A stretch of 64,000 nucleotides of DNA from NCBI RefSeq assembly GCF_954871325.1, contig NC_088776.1, forward strand, positions 23,918,508 to 23,982,507. The letters run 5' to 3'. Each line of letters opens with the position of its first letter. The stretch's first letter is position 1. The DNA comes from Gordionus sp. m RMFG-2023 (taxonomy: Eukaryota; Nematomorpha; Gordioida; Chordodea; Parachordodidae). The position numbers were made by a program, and so were the translations under genes. Of the stretch, positions 61,165-64,000 are shown piece after piece. The notes beneath the pieces were generated by a model. It was not told the origin of the DNA, ran no database searches, and was given only the letters and a program-made list of their open reading frames with translations.

Positions 61165-61682
61165 TCAAAGTTTTTTTTGCAACTCCCCCACCTCCTTATG
61201 GCAATGATCATAATTGATTATATAGTGTAAGTATAAATTCCTATATAATGTTATTTGTTCTGTTATGTCATTTTTCAGGTTAAAATCAGGAATTGAAATG
61301 AATGGATCTATGTTGTGTGATAATATTAATAGATATATCAATCTTGAGGATAATAGAATTTTTTCTAAGTTATTATGATAACATTGACCCAATAGATTTC
61401 TTGGCTATCAATTGCATGTTCTGACTCTTCTGTTATCTTCTAATTATTTAAATTCCTCGGACTTTTATTCTCAATTAGTATTAGATTAGAAGGTTTATTT
61501 GTATTATTATGGTAATGAATAAAAAAATTTAATCTCCTTGTTTCTTTTTCTTCATTTTTTATAAACAATTTTATGTTTTCTATTTTTTGCAAAATTTTAT
61601 AAAGATATTGGATAAATAAATTATATTTATCTACCAAAAATGAAATAAAATTGTTCGTATTAATTATGGCCTCGGTCATCAT
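61165..61682 (-). CDS. Possible minus-strand gene fragment, unknown
   Basis: Two minus-strand open pieces lie close together: 61682-61440 (from ATG, MMTEAIINTNNFISFLVDKY..., helical, charged) and 61392-61165 (ending GELQKKL). A TTGATAG|CC acceptor-like site lies at about 61408 just before the second piece, so they could be two exons split by a tiny intron. I recognise no domain. Codon use is as AT-rich as the surroundings. It may equally be chance. Confidence 0.25.
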
Positions 61683-61692
61683 TATATAGCAA

Positions 61693-64000
61693 TTCTAAAT
61701 AATGAGCAAATTTTTTTATTACACAAGAACACTCATTCTTTTTATATATATTAACGAAATAGGGTGTTCGCTTGCAATCTGCTATATCTCATACCTCGTA
61801 GCATGAAAATACCTAGCTAGTTTCTGAAAAAATCGGTGCTTTCTATATGAACTCAAGTCGAAGTTTAAGGTAATTCCACAATACACTTATATCATTGAGT
61901 TATAGACGCAACAACAACGATTTTCTTTTGTGTGTATTGAGTAACTTAGTTATATAATATTTTAATAAAAACAGATAGAAAATCAATATCGTTTGTCGCT
62001 ATATATCATTCCCCTAAAATTATATATAATATAATAATATATAATAATAAATGATAATAACATAATTAATATAAAATAAGTTTTAAAATATTCAAACCCC
62101 CCCCCCCCCTCCCCCAAATAGATCTCTCTAGTGTCAGACAGGTGCCCGCCTGCTTAAAACCCACACTAATCAGTGGGTTCCAGGTAATTACAAAGTCCGC
62201 CTATCAAATAAGTTGCAAGTTTAATCCCCGTTGTGCAAATTTCTTTTTCATTATTTTTTTGTTCTTAAAATTAATTTGATGTCAGATGCGATGTTAATCT
62301 TCGGCAAAATCGTGTAAAAACCGGGCTAAAGATACATCTTGAAGAGATCTGGACAAATAACCGAAGGATTTATAAGGCTGGACCTTGTCTAAGAAAATGT
62401 TCATACTACTGCGTTTAGTTGAAAAAGAGACATCTTTGGCGTTTTTCAATCGTAAAATATTTATGAGAATAATTTTATGCAACCTTTTTTTTTGATATAA
62501 TAATATGTTATAAAATTATAAATTCGTTTTTGAAGGTTTTGAAGCATCAAATAAATGATTATGACCTTCAAACACCTATTTTAAAAGGTATTATTATATA
62601 ATCATAAATTTTAAAATTAAATATAATAATAGCTAAACAAAATTAGGTAAAGAGAAATTAAAAGGATTAATATTTTAGAATACAAAAATGATAACATTTT
62701 TTTCATTTTAAGAAGAAGGAAATTCAGTTTTATTTTCTGAGATTTAATATTTTTTTTAAAATTATTAATTAGATAAAATTTAGCAATGATGTGTTAAGAT
62801 AACAGGTATAATAAATAAAAAAATTTTAAAAAATGAAAGAAAAATATACAAAATTTTTTTTAAAATTTATTAGAATGATATTAGAGATATCAGCTTTAAT
62901 TATATAACTTATTAAATTCTCTAAGTTAATGAGTTATTTAAGATTAAATTGTATTTTGATAAGAAAAAAAAATCAAAAATGAAAATTTGAAAAAAATAGA
63001 ATAAACATTAGATTATAACTTACTTCGTTAAAATTAGATCCTCAAAATGGACTTGAAAATTTTTTTTGAGCCTTATAATCATTACTCGATCGTTATAAGC
63101 AAATTATTTTATGCAAATTAGTTCGGTTGGATTATATCACTTTTATCATGAAGAAATGTTTAAATTTGCTAATCTAAAATTTCTATGAATTCAAATCCTT
63201 GACATCCTCTGAAAACAGGCTAAGTGATAAATAAATTTTTTGACTTAGAGAAGGTAAGTTTAAAAAGAATTGAATTTTTATCGTTCTCCCTAAGAGTTAA
63301 CAATAATACCAATTCCAACCCCAATAAACCAATTAATTTTACTTATGAATTTTATTAATATTCTCGCACTTCCAAATAAATGACGACCTTGATTCATGAT
63401 TTTTTTTTCTTGATTGAATCAAAAATGGGATCTTAAACCATAAAATTGATAAAAAAATCCGCTAATAGACTAGGTTCTAATATGTTGTAACATAAAATTT
63501 TGTGTCATTTACATGCAAATGGTTTTGGTAAATAACATAAAGCTAAACCAAATATTTAGGATTTCTGGCAACATGGTGTTGTCAAGGCCATTTTAAAAAA
63601 ATATAGCACCTTACTCATTCATATGTATATTTTTGGTGAAATCAAGCCTAACCATTCATATAAATGATATTAGATAAGATTATTGTTACAAAATGTGAAA
63701 TTTAATTAAATGAAATAATATATAATTTAAATAATTACAAATACATCATATAAATATCTGTTCTATACTTGGAAATATAAAAGGTCAAACACCTATTCCA
63801 CATAAACAAAGCATTACGTCCAAGGTATAGGCACTTTGGTTTGCATCCCACCAAAAATTAAGGGAAGTATTTCATAAATGACGGAATATTTTTATATTTT
63901 TTATAACAAGTTTTATTTTTAAAATGAGAAAATTTTATTAAAAAATCAAATGTATACCACCTAATATCTATTGAGAAATCAGCAGAGATGCACTGAGTGA
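61693..64000. other. Terminal AT-rich stretch
   Basis: Mostly featureless. A C-run lies at 62096-62114. The minus ORF 62482-62294 contains SLQDVSLARFLHDFAED and is slightly richer in G+C, but has no recognised domain and no supporting splice context, so I do not call it a gene. Confidence 0.35.

Noticed and set aside
62096-62270. Possible tRNA-like sequence in the GC-richer block
   Set aside because: No cloverleaf with anticodon arm and T-loop consensus could be traced.

Overview
The window is animal nuclear DNA: very AT-rich (roughly three quarters A+T by eye), with spliceosomal introns and a dense load of cut-and-paste transposons, mainly hAT. I recognise one cellular gene, an atypical protein kinase C (aPKC; PKC iota/zeta type) on the + strand. 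All recognised coding exons lie inside the window, from the ATG at 7064 to the stop at 41869-41871 (17 coding exons over about 35 kb). The residues used to recognise it are PB1, the pseudosubstrate, a C1 zinc finger, and a kinase domain with DYG and an acidic hydrophobic motif. This indicates a metazoan, and the rest suggests an invertebrate; I cannot place it further.

Layout. 1-7060: intergenic DNA with a MITE (282-4277) split by a hAT element (510-3856) that contains an internally inverted copy of its own transposase, then a decayed gag-like gene (4463-5225, minus). 7064-41871: aPKC. Intron 1 (7117-18176) carries a palindromic TA-flanked MITE, a hAT nested in another hAT (12220-14612), and a GGCCC-rich MITE. 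Intron 3 (18789-27937) is filled mostly by a ~7 kb palindromic element (20581-27655), itself invaded by two hATs. Later introns hold a TTAA-flanked MITE, the 3' end of a non-LTR-type retroelement, and a decayed copy of a poorly characterised ORF family (36072-37671).

41872-64000: no confident cellular gene. It holds an RT remnant (42375-42735), a degraded hAT (43095-44314), two fold-back elements built on short-motif arrays (45029-46817 and 54296-55732), a hAT carrying a younger nested hAT (47626-51972 with 48955-51640), and a second copy (56251-58059) of the hAT family seen at 21210-22899. The last 6 kb is AT-rich with only weak coding hints on the minus strand.

Most transposon boundaries were set by matching terminal inverted repeats (TIRs) and 8-bp target-site duplications (TSDs) by eye. 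Several TSDs are perfect, so nesting order and relative age can be read directly. Exon boundaries come from GT/AG sites, reading phase and similarity to the known aPKC family; all phases agree except at the hinge exon (29350-30039), where the donor is uncertain.
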